Source: Shinella sp. | GTDB taxonomy: Bacteria; Pseudomonadota; Alphaproteobacteria; Rhizobiales; Rhizobiaceae | Reading direction: 5' to 3' | NCBI GenBank assembly: GCA_003248775.1 | Contig: QFQX01000023.1 | Span: forward strand, 3,605 to 67,604 | DNA length: 64,000 bases | In this document: positions 1 through 8,215 of the stretch, piece by piece | Numbering within the stretch: the stretch's first letter is position 1 | How the letters are laid out: the number at the start of each line of letters is the position of its first letter | Position numbers and translations under genes: made by a program | The notes under the pieces: model-generated | What the model was told of the DNA's origin: nothing | Databases searched by the model: none | The model's input: the letters and a program-made list of their open reading frames with translations, nothing else

Positions 1-434
1 GCATCGTATTCGTCGAACACGAGCGCGACATTGTGCTGGTAGGCCCAGGGCAGGATGCCGTCCTTGAATTCGGTGATCTGCTTGCCGTCTTTGAGAACGA
101 TGGCGTCCTTGCCGACGAGGTCGATACGGCTGACATGGCTGTCGAGGTTGACGCGCACGCAAGGCCAGTTCAGCCGGGCTGCGACCTGCTCGATATGGGT
201 CGACTTGCCGGTACCGTGGAAACCGGAAACCATCACGCGGCGGTTATGGGCAAAGCCTGCAAGAATGGCAAGCGTCGTCTCGCGGTCGAAGAGATAGTCG
301 GGGTCGAGATCCGGCACATAGGCATCTCCCTTGCTGTAGGCCGGAACGCGCAGGTCGGTGTCGATACCGAAGACTTCGCGGACCGACACAGTCGTGTCGG
401 GGAGATTGGTAATATCAAGTTCAATTTTGCTCAT
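1..434 (-). CDS. cobS: Cobaltochelatase subunit CobS (partial, 3' end outside window)
   Basis: This is the N-terminal 144 residues of the AAA+ ATPase subunit of the aerobic CobNST cobaltochelatase, which uses ATP to insert cobalt into hydrogenobyrinate diamide during B12 synthesis. The protein starts MSKIELDITNLPDT at the ATG at 432-434. A Walker A motif (GFHGTGKST) is seen at residues 71-79, and a Walker B-like VALVFDEYDA stretch lies at the window edge. The N-terminal segment (VREVFGIDTDLRVPAYS, residues 18-34) is characteristic of rhizobial CobS. The neighbours (a J-domain gene on the same strand and divergent bolA) match the usual rhizobial order. Identification is by recognition of the family; the C-terminal half is not visible. 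Confidence 0.93.
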   Translation of the reverse strand, partial: MSKIELDITNLPDTTVSVREVFGIDTDLRVPAYSKGDAYVPDLDPDYLFDRETTLAILAGFAHNRRVMVSGFHGTGKSTHIEQVAARLNWPCVRVNLDSHVSRIDLVGKDAIVLKDGKQITEFKDGILPWAYQHNVALVFDEYD

Positions 435-500
435 CGTGTCTCCATGCCGGACGCCCCGGACCCGGCCGCATAAAAATGAAACTTCCTGCCAAGCTTCGGA

Positions 501-1127
501 TTAACAGAAACCAGCCTGCTTTAACAATTGATACGCCTGAATGACAGCGCGAAAGCGCTCTTCCGAACCACGGTCGCCGCCATTTGCGTCAGGATGGTGT
601 TTTTTTACAAGCTCCTTGTAGCGGGTCTTGATCTCCGCGGGAGAGGAATTGCCGGGAAGCCCCATCGTATCGAAGGCTTTGGCCTCCAGACTTTTCAGTT
701 TTCGCAATTGCGGCTGCAAGCGCGGCCCATTGCCGCGGCCCTGCTGTACGAAACCGAAAGGGTCCTTCATGCGGGCCTGGGAGGCCGCAGAACCCGACCG
801 CGCCGTCGAATGCAGCGGGCTTGCGCGCGCAGCCTTGTTGACCCCGACCGTCCAGGTCGGGCGATGCCCGGTAATCGCTTCCTTCTGGTAGCGCGCGATT
901 TCCCCGTCCGAAAGGCCGGAGAAATAATTGTAGCCCTTGTTGTATTCCTTCACGTGCTCAAAGCAGAACAGGAAAAACTGGCCCTCGGCATTGCGACCGA
1001 CAGGCGCGCGATGCGCGCCCGGCTTGTCGCAGCCGTCCCACTGACAGGTCGCAGGTGCGGGCTCGGCTTCCGGCGCTTTTTTCCGCTGCGTCCGGATCCG
1101 ATCGAAATATTTTGAATCGAGTTTCAT
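501..1127 (-). CDS. J-domain (DnaJ-like) molecular chaperone protein
   Basis: This 208-residue protein has a C-terminal J domain (about residues 150-207) containing the HPD motif (residues 178-180, within KKHHPDANGG) needed to stimulate the ATPase of Hsp70/DnaK. The N-terminal part holds a CxxxGC(D)KPGAHRAP-type segment and a conserved FLFCFEHVKEYNKGYNYF stretch, seen in the DnaJ-family protein that sits beside cobS in rhizobia. There is no Gly/Phe region or zinc-finger module, so it is a type III J protein rather than DnaJ itself. The start chosen is the ATG at 1125-1127 (MKLDSKYFDRI). The frame stays open for 42 more codons upstream, but that part overlaps the divergent promoter region of bolA and looks non-coding. 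Confidence 0.85.
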   Translation of the reverse strand: MKLDSKYFDRIRTQRKKAPEAEPAPATCQWDGCDKPGAHRAPVGRNAEGQFFLFCFEHVKEYNKGYNYFSGLSDGEIARYQKEAITGHRPTWTVGVNKAARASPLHSTARSGSAASQARMKDPFGFVQQGRGNGPRLQPQLRKLKSLEAKAFDTMGLPGNSSPAEIKTRYKELVKKHHPDANGGDRGSEERFRAVIQAYQLLKQAGFC

Positions 1128-1234
1128 CCGGTGATTATGGTGCCTCCGGCAAATGACGACAAGAATTGACAAACGCGAATGTTCGGAGCTTTGTGGGGGC
1201 TTTTTCGAGGACTGCCGAAGCAGATTGGGAAAGC

Positions 1235-1516
1235 ATGGCCATACGCACCACAATTGAGGCGAAACTGCGCGCGGCCTTTTCGCCGGAACGGCTCCTGGTG
1301 ATTGACGAGAGCGCCCAGCATGCCGGTCATCAGCCTGACATCACGGGCACGGGCGAAACCCACATGCGGGTAAGGATCGTTGCCGCCGAATTCAACGGCA
1401 TGTCGAGGCTTGCCCGACACCGGGCGATTACGGAACTGCTCAAGCCTGAGCTAGATGCAGGCCTGCATGCGCTGGCAATAGAACCAGCCGCACCGGGCGA
1501 AGCGACCCGCTGGTAA
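1235..1516 (+). CDS. bolA: BolA family protein
   Basis: A 93-residue protein matching the BolA fold: an N-terminal helix (TIEAKLRAAFSPERLLVIDES), then the SAQHAGH signature followed by GETHMRVRIVAAEF and the helix-turn-helix-like RLARHRAITELLKPEL segment. BolA proteins work with monothiol glutaredoxins in Fe-S and iron homeostasis and can affect cell shape under stress. The ATG at 1235 (MAIRTTIEAK) was chosen because residues before it are not conserved in the family. It is divergent from the J-domain gene with about 107 bases between the two starts, the usual rhizobial arrangement. Confidence 0.88.
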   Translation: MAIRTTIEAKLRAAFSPERLLVIDESAQHAGHQPDITGTGETHMRVRIVAAEFNGMSRLARHRAITELLKPELDAGLHALAIEPAAPGEATRW

Positions 1517-1595
1517 CCGCCAGACGATCCATTACCGTGGGCCATTATCGTGGGAACGAACTCCAGATGGGCCCGCGAGGGGGTCATTTCAAGCG

Positions 1596-2480
1596 TTATT
1601 CGGCTTTCGCGGTATCCTCGACAGGACGAATCCTGAGCTTGGTCAGGCGGTTCTTCTCACGCTTCATCACGATAAAACGCTTGCCGTGGAACGTGAACGC
1701 CTGACGTTCCTCCGGGATGGATTTTGATTCGTGGATGACGAGGCCGGCGATCGTCGTCGCCTCCTCGTCCGGCAGGCTCCAGTCGAGCACGCGATTGAGG
1801 TCCCGGATCGGCACGGAGCCATCGACCACAATCGAGCCGTCCGCTTCCTGCCGAACACCCTGGATCTCCAGATCATGTTCATCGGCAATGTCGCCGACGA
1901 TTTCCTCGAGGATATCCTCAAGCGTCACGATGCCCTGCACTTCGCCATACTCATCGACGACCACGGCGAAATGCACCTTGCGCCGCAGGAAGGCGCCGAG
2001 CTGATCCCGAAGGCTGGTAGTATCGGGCACGAACCACGGCTTCTGCGCAATCGCGGTAATGTCCAGCTTTTCCGGATCGACACCGGGCTCGGCAAGCGTC
2101 CGCAACAGGTCCTTGGCATGCACCACGCCGACGATATTTTCCGTCGATCCCCTCCACAGCGGCATGCGCGTGTAGGGGCTTTCCAGAACAGCCCGAACGA
2201 CTACCCCCGGCGGATCGTCCACATTGACGCCCCGCATGGCCGTGCGATGCCGCATGACGTCGGAAACTTCGAGCTCATCGAGTTCGAAGAGACCGCTCAG
2301 CCGGTCGCGCTCCGGCCTGTCGGAGGAGGCTTCGCGATGAACGAGCTGAAGCGCCGCGTGAAGCTCGTCGGAACTGGCGAGCGTCAGCGTATCTTCCGAA
2401 AGGCGCGCACCGGTGGTACGCAGGAGGCTGCGGATCAGCGCATTGACAGCGCGCGACAGCAGGCCATTTCCCGAGGTCAT
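1596..2480 (-). CDS. CorC/HlyC-like CBS-domain protein lacking the DUF21/CNNM membrane domain
   Basis: A 294-residue protein with two CBS domains (about residues 73-130 and 146-205, the second containing VDEYGEVQGIVTLEDILEE) and a C-terminal CorC_HlyC domain (about 210-285). Relatives in rhizobia are usually about 430 residues because an N-terminal four-helix DUF21/CNNM transmembrane domain precedes the CBS pair. Here the protein begins at MTSGNGLLSRAVNALIRSLL, the point where the family's post-membrane linker begins. The upstream DNA is aroB, so the membrane domain is absent, not merely out of frame. The start codon overlaps the aroB stop (ATGA, 2477-2480), implying translational coupling. 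The role is inferred to be nucleotide/Mg-responsive regulation without its own transport domain; this is uncertain. Confidence 0.85.
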   Translation of the reverse strand: MTSGNGLLSRAVNALIRSLLRTTGARLSEDTLTLASSDELHAALQLVHREASSDRPERDRLSGLFELDELEVSDVMRHRTAMRGVNVDDPPGVVVRAVLESPYTRMPLWRGSTENIVGVVHAKDLLRTLAEPGVDPEKLDITAIAQKPWFVPDTTSLRDQLGAFLRRKVHFAVVVDEYGEVQGIVTLEDILEEIVGDIADEHDLEIQGVRQEADGSIVVDGSVPIRDLNRVLDWSLPDEEATTIAGLVIHESKSIPEERQAFTFHGKRFIVMKREKNRLTKLRIRPVEDTAKAE

Positions 2481-3604
2481 TTCTTGCGCTTTTCCTCCAG
2501 GAAACTGACAACCTCGGAGGCAGGCACATCGTCGGCGACGAAGGACTGGCCGATGCCGCGGGTCAGTATGAAGGTGAGCTTGCCGCCCTTGACCTTCTTG
2601 TCCTGCGCGATGGCATCCATCAGGAATTCGGTCGATGGCAGCTCGCCCGGAATCTCATCGATCCGGGTCGGCAGGCCAACCGCCTTGAGATGGGCCTCGA
2701 CACGCCCGGCATCATCCGGGCTCGCCAGATTGAGCCGCGCGGAGAACTGGTGCGCCAGCACCATGCCGATCGAGACGCCCTCGCCATGCACGAGGCGGCG
2801 GCTGTCGTATTCGGTTGCAGCTTCCAGCGCATGGCCGAAAGTATGTCCGAGGTTCAAAAGCGCCCGGCGACCATTCTCCCGCTCGTCGGCGACAACCACA
2901 TCGGCCTTCGCCTGACAGCTCGTCGCAATCGCCTCGATGCGGGCCGCACCGCCGGAAAAGACTTCCTTCCAGTTCTTCTCGAGCCATTCGAAGAAATCGG
3001 GCTTGTCGATCAGGCCGTATTTGGCGACCTCGGCATAACCGGCGCGAAATTCGCGTTCGCTCAGCGTATTCAGCACATCGGTATCGGCCAGCACGAGGTC
3101 GGGCTGGTTGAAGATGCCGACAAGGTTTTTGCCGTGGCGCGTGTTGATCCCGGTCTTGCCGCCGACGGAGCTGTCGACCTGCGACAAAAGCGATGTCGGG
3201 ATCTGCACGAAACGCACGCCGCGTCGGACGATCCCCGCCGCAAAACCTGTGAGATCGCCGATGACGCCGCCGCCGAGCGCGATGACCGTATCGTTGCGCT
3301 CGATGCGCGCCTCCAGCAGGACGTCGCAAACCGTGGTGAGGCTGTCGAAGCTCTTGGTCTTCTCTCCCGGCGGCAGGCTGAGCGACACGGCTTCGATGCC
3401 ATCGGTCTGCAGGCTGTCCATCAGCGGGTCGAGATAGAGTTTACCGACATGCTCGTCGGTGATGATGGCCGCCTTGCGCCCCTTGATTCGCGTCGAGATC
3501 TCGCCGCCGGCGCGGCCGATCAGGCCGGGTCCGATCAGAATGTCATAGGCGCGCTCGCCGAGCGGAACATGCACCAGCCGTTCGGTATTGTCTGAACTAG
3601 TCAT
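2477..3604 (-). CDS. aroB: 3-dehydroquinate synthase
   Basis: This 375-residue enzyme converts DAHP to 3-dehydroquinate, the second step of the shikimate pathway, using NAD and a divalent metal. Recognisable motifs are ITDEHVGKLY, LPPGEKTKS, GGGVIGDLTGFAAG (NAD-binding glycine-rich region), PTSLLSQVDSSVGGKTGIN and GHTFGHALE with metal-binding histidines. The ATG at 3602-3604 (MTSSDNTERLVHV) gives the family's normal length. An in-frame extension of 10 codons upstream exists but overlaps aroK further. The start overlaps the aroK stop by 8 bases, and the stop overlaps the next start by 4, so aroK-aroB-CorC is one tightly coupled operon. Confidence 0.96.
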   Translation of the reverse strand: MTSSDNTERLVHVPLGERAYDILIGPGLIGRAGGEISTRIKGRKAAIITDEHVGKLYLDPLMDSLQTDGIEAVSLSLPPGEKTKSFDSLTTVCDVLLEARIERNDTVIALGGGVIGDLTGFAAGIVRRGVRFVQIPTSLLSQVDSSVGGKTGINTRHGKNLVGIFNQPDLVLADTDVLNTLSEREFRAGYAEVAKYGLIDKPDFFEWLEKNWKEVFSGGAARIEAIATSCQAKADVVVADERENGRRALLNLGHTFGHALEAATEYDSRRLVHGEGVSIGMVLAHQFSARLNLASPDDAGRVEAHLKAVGLPTRIDEIPGELPSTEFLMDAIAQDKKVKGGKLTFILTRGIGQSFVADDVPASEVVSFLEEKRKK

Positions 3605-4193
3605 TCTTGCTTGCTGCCTTTGCGGTATGGTCAATGATCGCCGTCAGAACCTCGTTGGCGATGATCTCCTTGCGCACGTCACGCGACAAGACGGAGATAT
3701 CGGCCAGCGCATAGACCGGGTAGCGTTTCTGCATCAGGTCTTCCAGCGTCTTCTTCGGATTTTCCGTCTTGAGAAGAGGCCGGTGATCGCGCTTGTTGAC
3801 CCTTTCCCACAACACATCGAGATCGGCGTTGAGCCAGAGCGAAATGCCGCCCTTCTCGATCTGCCTGCGGGTCTTTTCATTGATGAAGGCGCCGCCGCCG
3901 GTGGAGACCACGCGTGGCCCGGATTTCAGCAGGCGCTTGATCACCCGCGTCTCGAGTGCACGAAACTCGTCCTCGCCATAGGCGGCGAAAAGCTCGCTGA
4001 TCGTCATGCGCGACACACGCTCGATTTCCACGTCGGTATCGACGAAGGGCAAGCCGAGCTGCCCCGCGACCATGCGGCCGATCGCGGATTTTCCAGCGCC
4101 CATCAATCCGACGAAGACGAGATTGCGGCGCCCCAGTGCGGCCCGGGCACGCTCGCCCAAAGTCGGGACATCGGGAAAAATCGTATCGGTCAT
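3597..4193 (-). CDS. aroK: Shikimate kinase
   Basis: This 198-residue kinase phosphorylates shikimate at the 3-hydroxyl with ATP. A P-loop (GLMGAGKS) follows RRNLVFV; the shikimate-binding VDTDVEIE and the STGGGAF motif with FRALE upstream are all present. A lid region (RDHRPLL) is also visible. The start ATG at 4191-4193 (MTDTIFPDVPTLGERAR) gives the N-terminal extension typical of rhizobial AroK. It is the first gene of the aroK-aroB-CorC operon and overlaps aroB by 8 bases. Confidence 0.95.
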   Translation of the reverse strand: MTDTIFPDVPTLGERARAALGRRNLVFVGLMGAGKSAIGRMVAGQLGLPFVDTDVEIERVSRMTISELFAAYGEDEFRALETRVIKRLLKSGPRVVSTGGGAFINEKTRRQIEKGGISLWLNADLDVLWERVNKRDHRPLLKTENPKKTLEDLMQKRYPVYALADISVLSRDVRKEIIANEVLTAIIDHTAKAASKND

Positions 4194-4341
4194 AGGCCTG
4201 TTCGCAAGTGTTTTAACACGGTATTTACAAATGCAGGGCAAGCGTCAAGCCATACGCATGAAGGAAAGCGATGGCCGCGCGCCTTGCAATGCGCAGGATG
4301 CGTCGTCATATCAGCTTTCGGCCTGCTCCAAGGACGATGCC

Positions 4342-4494
4342 ATGCCTACCTTGCTCCGTTTCGCTTTCTTCTGCGCCACTGCCGTCGCGATCGTCTACGG
4401 CATCATGTGGTCGCTGGTGGTATTCGTCGAACCCCGGGAACGGGATGTCACCGTTCGCATCCCTTCCGAGCGGGTCAATCCGCCCATACAATAA
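4342..4494 (+). CDS. Small single-span membrane protein upstream of xerD
   Basis: A 50-residue protein (starting MPTLLRFAFFCATAVAIVYG) with one hydrophobic membrane segment covering about residues 5-27, followed by a short charged tail containing VEPRERDVTVRIPSERV. A small protein with this layout, one membrane helix and a VEP-x-x-R-x-(V/I)-T-(V/I)-R-(I/V)-P tail, is conserved in front of xerD in rhizobia as far as I recall; its function is unknown. It ends 15 bases before xerD. Longer in-frame extension upstream overlaps antisense aroK and is not credible. Confidence 0.65.
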   Translation: MPTLLRFAFFCATAVAIVYGIMWSLVVFVEPRERDVTVRIPSERVNPPIQ

Positions 4495-4509
4495 CCAGCG
4501 GAGGCCGTC

Positions 4510-5451
4510 TTGTCCGATTTGAGCCGGGCCCGCATGGAGGCCTTCCTGGAGATGATGAGCGCGGAGCGCGGAGCCGCCGCCAACACGCTGTCGTCCTATG
4601 AGCGCGATCTCGACGACCTCCACGACTTTCTAAGCTCACGGAAGATCGGCCTCGATGCGGCCGACCAGCAGACGCTTTCCGCCTATCTCTCGGATCTCGC
4701 CAAAAGGGGATACGAGCCGACGTCTCAGGCCCGCCGCCTCTCCACCATGCGGCAGTTCTACAAGTTTCTCTATGCCGAGGGCCTGAGGGGCGACGATCCG
4801 ACGGCCATTCTCGACTCTCCGAAGAAATCGCGGCCTCTCCCCAAGACGCTTTCCGAAGACGAGGTGAGCCGGTTGCTCTCGCTCGCCGAGCAGGAGGCGG
4901 CCCTTGCCGGTCCCGGACACCTGTCGCGACTGCGCATGCTGGCTCTTCTGGAACTGTTGTACGCCACCGGCATGCGCGTCAGCGAACTGGTAGCCCTGCC
5001 GGTCAAGGTTCTGGCGCAGGAAGGCCGTTTCCTGATGATCCGCGGCAAGGGAAACAAGGAAAGGCTGGTGCCGCTTTCCAAGGCCGCAATCGCCGCGGTC
5101 TCCCGCTATGGCGAACAACTTGCTGCGGAAACGGACGGCGAAACCGGCCCCTTCCTTTTCCCCGCAGCGAGCAAGGAAGGCTATCTCCCCCGGCAGGTCT
5201 TCGCCCGCGACCTCAAGGATCTTGCGATGAGGGCCGGCTTGAGGGCGTCGGCCATTTCTCCCCATGTGCTGCGCCACGCCTTCGCCAGCCACCTCCTGCA
5301 GAACGGTGCGGACCTGCGTGTCGTGCAGGAATTGCTGGGTCACAGCGACATTTCCACCACACAAATCTACACGCATGTGCTGGATGAAAGGCTTCAGAAG
5401 CTGGTCCAGACACATCACCCCCTTGCAAAACAGGCCAAAAACCACGATTAG
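4510..5451 (+). CDS. xerD: Site-specific tyrosine recombinase XerD
   Basis: This 313-residue recombinase works with XerC at the dif site to resolve chromosome dimers at the septum. The N-terminal SAM-like core-binding domain covers about residues 5-90. The catalytic domain shows the Arg of TGMRVSEL, the Lys of RGKGNKER, HVLRHAFASH (HxxR), LLGHSDISTTQIYTHV and the nucleophilic Tyr at about residue 287. I chose the TTG at 4510 because a GGAGG lies about six bases upstream; the next ATG (4534) would trim eight residues from the conserved N-terminus. Position between the small membrane protein and accA is usual for rhizobia, so it is a housekeeping recombinase, not a mobile element integrase. Confidence 0.93.
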   Translation: MSDLSRARMEAFLEMMSAERGAAANTLSSYERDLDDLHDFLSSRKIGLDAADQQTLSAYLSDLAKRGYEPTSQARRLSTMRQFYKFLYAEGLRGDDPTAILDSPKKSRPLPKTLSEDEVSRLLSLAEQEAALAGPGHLSRLRMLALLELLYATGMRVSELVALPVKVLAQEGRFLMIRGKGNKERLVPLSKAAIAAVSRYGEQLAAETDGETGPFLFPAASKEGYLPRQVFARDLKDLAMRAGLRASAISPHVLRHAFASHLLQNGADLRVVQELLGHSDISTTQIYTHVLDERLQKLVQTHHPLAKQAKNHD

Positions 5452-5538
5452 AGCCTCGGCTCTCCAGACTGGCAATGCCAGCGCCCGGCATTTCACAGGC
5501 GTTTGAATGGCCAGGGCAGAAAGATCGGAACGGATTTC

Positions 5539-6492
5539 ATGCACAACTATCTCGACTTCGAAAAGCCAATCTCCGACCTCGAGGCAAAGATCCACGAGTT
5601 GAAGAAACTTGCCGAGGAAGACCAGAGCATCGACACCTCCGAGGAGATCGGTCGACTGGAGGCCCGTGTCGGCGAGGCCATGGTGGAGATCTATTCCAAG
5701 CTCAACCCCTGGCAGAAGACACAGGTCGCGCGCCATCCGCAGCGTCCGCACTTCATCGACTATGCCGCACGGCTATTTACTGAATTCACGCCGCTTGCCG
5801 GCGACCGCAAGTTTGCCGAGGATGCCGCGATCCAGGCCGGTTTCGCCCGCTTCCGCGGTCAGCCCGTCGCCGTGATCGGCCAGGAAAAGGGTAACGACAC
5901 CAAGTCCCGCCTCAAGCACAATTTCGGCAGCCCCCGTCCGGAAGGCTACCGCAAGGCCATCCGCATCATGGAAATGGCCGACCGCTTCGGCCTGCCGGTC
6001 GTCAGCCTGATCGACACGGCCGGTGCATATCCCGGCGTCGGGGCCGAGGAACGCGGCCAGGCGGAGGCCATCGCCCGCTCGACGGAAATGTGCCTTTCGC
6101 TGCACGTGCCGATCATATCGGTCGTGATCGGCGAAGGCGGCTCCGGCGGCGCGATCGCAATTGCCACCGGCAACCGCGTCTACATGCTGGAACACGCGAT
6201 CTATTCGGTCATTTCGCCGGAAGGTGCGGCCTCCATCCTCTGGCGCGATTCCACTCGCGCCAAGGAAGCGGCAACCAACATGAAGATAACCGCCGACGAC
6301 CTCAAGGCGCTCGGCGTCATCGACGGCATCATTCCCGAACCTGTCGGCGGCGGCCATCGCGATCCCCAGCGGGTCATCGACACTGCCGGCGACGTCATCG
6401 CTGGCGCCCTCGCGGAGCTTTCGGGCCAGCCGGGAGACAAGCTGCGCAACGACCGTCGTCAGAAATTCCTCAACATCGGGCGCAATCTCTGA
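5539..6492 (+). CDS. accA: Acetyl-CoA carboxylase carboxyltransferase subunit alpha
   Basis: This 317-residue subunit forms, with AccD, the carboxyltransferase that moves the carboxyl group from biotin to acetyl-CoA to make malonyl-CoA, the first step of fatty-acid synthesis. The N-terminal coiled segment (DFEKPISDLEAKIHELKKL) and the crotonase-like core (VIGQEKGNDTKSRL, PVVSLIDTAGAYPGVGAEERGQ, GEGGSGGAIAIA) are unmistakable. The ATG at 5539 (MHNYLDFEKP) matches the family start; an earlier in-frame ATG at 5503 adds 12 residues that look non-native. It lies 87 bases downstream of xerD on the same strand. Confidence 0.96.
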   Translation: MHNYLDFEKPISDLEAKIHELKKLAEEDQSIDTSEEIGRLEARVGEAMVEIYSKLNPWQKTQVARHPQRPHFIDYAARLFTEFTPLAGDRKFAEDAAIQAGFARFRGQPVAVIGQEKGNDTKSRLKHNFGSPRPEGYRKAIRIMEMADRFGLPVVSLIDTAGAYPGVGAEERGQAEAIARSTEMCLSLHVPIISVVIGEGGSGGAIAIATGNRVYMLEHAIYSVISPEGAASILWRDSTRAKEAATNMKITADDLKALGVIDGIIPEPVGGGHRDPQRVIDTAGDVIAGALAELSGQPGDKLRNDRRQKFLNIGRNL

Positions 6493-6675
6493 GGCTTGTA
6501 GTGCAGATCGGCCACAATGCTGCTGCTTTGCAGCAGTACCGGCGTCCACATACTGGTCGGGCTGGCGCCTTTGGTTTATGATTTGTAAAGATTGAAACCA
6601 TAAATTGGCAGCATGGCGCTTTCCGGCGAAAGCAGACGAAAGCACTTGTATCTTTTTCGAGATGAGCCGTCCGGA

Positions 6676-7971
6676 ATGCGTTGGAAATCATCTGTCCTCG
6701 TTTTGACCATGGCCGCACTGCTGGCCGGTTGCACAGTCAACGAAACGCTTGAAACCGTCGATCTGTCCCAGGTCAAGGACAAGGTAGACCATCCGCTTTC
6801 GCCAAAGATCCTCGCCGACATGCAGGCGAAGGGCATGGAGCGCAACTCGCCGATCGCCATCCGCATCTTCAAGGAAGAAGGTGTTCTGGAGATCTGGAAG
6901 GCGAAGACGGACAACCGGTTCGAGAAGATCAAGGAATACGCCATCTGCGCCTGGTCCGGAAAACTCGGGCCGAAGATAAAGGAAGGCGACCGGCAGGCAC
7001 CGGAGGGCTTCTACCCGCTTTCGCCCCAGCATCTGAATCCGAATTCCAAGTATTACCTCGCCATCAACACCGGCTTCCCCAACCGCTACGACTCCGCCAA
7101 CGGCCGTAACGGCACGAACCTGATGATCCATGGCGCCTGCTCGTCCGCCGGCTGCTATTCGATGACGGACGAACAGATCCTCGAGATCTACGCCTTCGCC
7201 CGCGACGCTTTCAAGGGCGGTCAGCAAACCATCCAGCTGCAGGCCTTCCCCTTCCGAATGACCGCGGAAAATATGGCGCGCCATCGCGCCAGCCAGCATT
7301 TCGAGTTCTGGCAAATGCTGAAAGCCGGTTACGACAATTTCGAGGTGACCAAGCGTCCGCCCGAAGTTGCCGTCTGCGACAAGAAATACGTCTTCAACCA
7401 GCAGGTGGAAGGCGGCAAGGGTATCAGCGCCGGTGCGGCTTGCCCGCCCATGTCGACACCGCCAGCGCTCGAGATGGCCCTTAATTCCTACAACAAGACC
7501 TATCAGCTGGCCTATGACAAGGCGCTGAAGAAGCTCGGCGACAAGGTCTGGTACGATCCGACCGAGGCCGAGCGCAAGGCGATCGTCGCCAACCAGCGCA
7601 AGGGTCACGACCTTGCCTATGCACCGACTGGTTCGTCCCTGAAGGCCGGAAAGCTGGTCTCGCTGGAGGACGCCGAGAAGATGCAGGCCGCGCAGTCAAC
7701 CGCGCCGACATCGGCGCCTGCTGCGATTGCCCGCATGGCGGCTGCAACATCGAGCCAGAGCACGCCCGCCCCGGCGAATACCCAGCAGCCACCGCTGCAG
7801 ACCGCAGCAGCAACTACCGTTGCAGCCGCGCCGCAGGGCGCGCAGGCCGCCGTTCCCGTACCGCAGCCAAATCCGCTGACCGCGGCAGCGGCAACGGACG
7901 CCACTGCGCCGGCACAGGAAACCGCTCAGGCTGAAAAGAAGCCGTTCTGGAAGTTCTGGCAAGCGCAATGA
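6676..7971 (+). CDS. Lipoprotein L,D-transpeptidase (YkuD/YafK family)
   Basis: A 431-residue protein with a lipoprotein signal (residues 1-19; lipobox LLAGC with Cys19) and a YkuD-type catalytic domain. The catalytic motif is seen as IHGACSSAGCYSMTD, with His152 and nucleophile Cys160. Such enzymes cross-link peptidoglycan or attach proteins to it in the periplasm; the YafK-like branch can also cut such links. The last 110 residues are rich in Ala, Pro, Thr and Gln and end in KKPFWKFWQAQ, a low-complexity tail of unknown role. The ATG at 6676 was chosen because it sits directly before the signal peptide; an earlier in-frame ATG at 6613 would add 21 charged residues. Its stop overlaps the start of the next gene (ATGA). 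Confidence 0.85.
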   Translation: MRWKSSVLVLTMAALLAGCTVNETLETVDLSQVKDKVDHPLSPKILADMQAKGMERNSPIAIRIFKEEGVLEIWKAKTDNRFEKIKEYAICAWSGKLGPKIKEGDRQAPEGFYPLSPQHLNPNSKYYLAINTGFPNRYDSANGRNGTNLMIHGACSSAGCYSMTDEQILEIYAFARDAFKGGQQTIQLQAFPFRMTAENMARHRASQHFEFWQMLKAGYDNFEVTKRPPEVAVCDKKYVFNQQVEGGKGISAGAACPPMSTPPALEMALNSYNKTYQLAYDKALKKLGDKVWYDPTEAERKAIVANQRKGHDLAYAPTGSSLKAGKLVSLEDAEKMQAAQSTAPTSAPAAIARMAAATSSQSTPAPANTQQPPLQTAAATTVAAAPQGAQAAVPVPQPNPLTAAAATDATAPAQETAQAEKKPFWKFWQAQ

Positions 7972-8204
7972 GCGAACCCGTGGTCTATGACCTCAAGGGG
8001 CTGAAATGCCCTCTGCCGGTCCTCAAGACCCGTCGCCGGATGGCCGATCTGGTCGCCGGCACCGAACTCACCATCGAAACCACCGACCCCCTGGCCGTAA
8101 TCGACATCCCACACTTCTGCCATGAAGACGGACATGACCTCCTGGAAAGCATCAAGATCGACGGTGGCCACCGCTTCCTGATCCGCAAGGGCGAAGAACG
8201 CTAA
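7968..8204 (+). CDS. TusA/SirA-like sulfur carrier protein
   Basis: A 78-residue protein of the TusA family, small carriers that pass persulfide sulfur to tRNA thiolation, molybdenum-cofactor or other sulfur-using pathways. The conserved N-terminal GLKCPLPVLKTR contains the sulfur-carrying Cys14 in the CPxP motif. The rest of the fold is visible as GTELTIETTDPLAVIDIPHFCHEDGH. The start overlaps the stop of the L,D-transpeptidase gene by four bases, so the two are translationally coupled; no functional link between them is known to me. It is convergent with the COG0523 GTPase gene 11 bases downstream. Confidence 0.85.
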   Translation: MSEPVVYDLKGLKCPLPVLKTRRRMADLVAGTELTIETTDPLAVIDIPHFCHEDGHDLLESIKIDGGHRFLIRKGEER

Positions 8205-8215
8205 GGCGGTAGCAC

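Noticed and set aside
1596..2480. Hemolysin function suggested by the HlyC/CorC family name
   Set aside because: The family name is historical; CBS-CorC proteins act in Mg/nucleotide-linked processes, and this one lacks even the membrane domain.
1731..2915. A 394-codon plus-strand open frame across the CorC and aroB region
   Set aside because: It is antisense to two well-supported genes and has no recognisable protein sequence; a GC-rich frame shadow.
4510..5451. XerD gene as a mobile-element integrase
   Set aside because: Chromosomal position next to accA, normal XerD length and no att repeats show that it is the housekeeping recombinase.
6520..6536. Hairpin CTGCTGC-TTT-GCAGCAG after accA as a terminator
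   Set aside because: The stem is perfect but short and lacks any T tract, so the evidence is too weak to call it.
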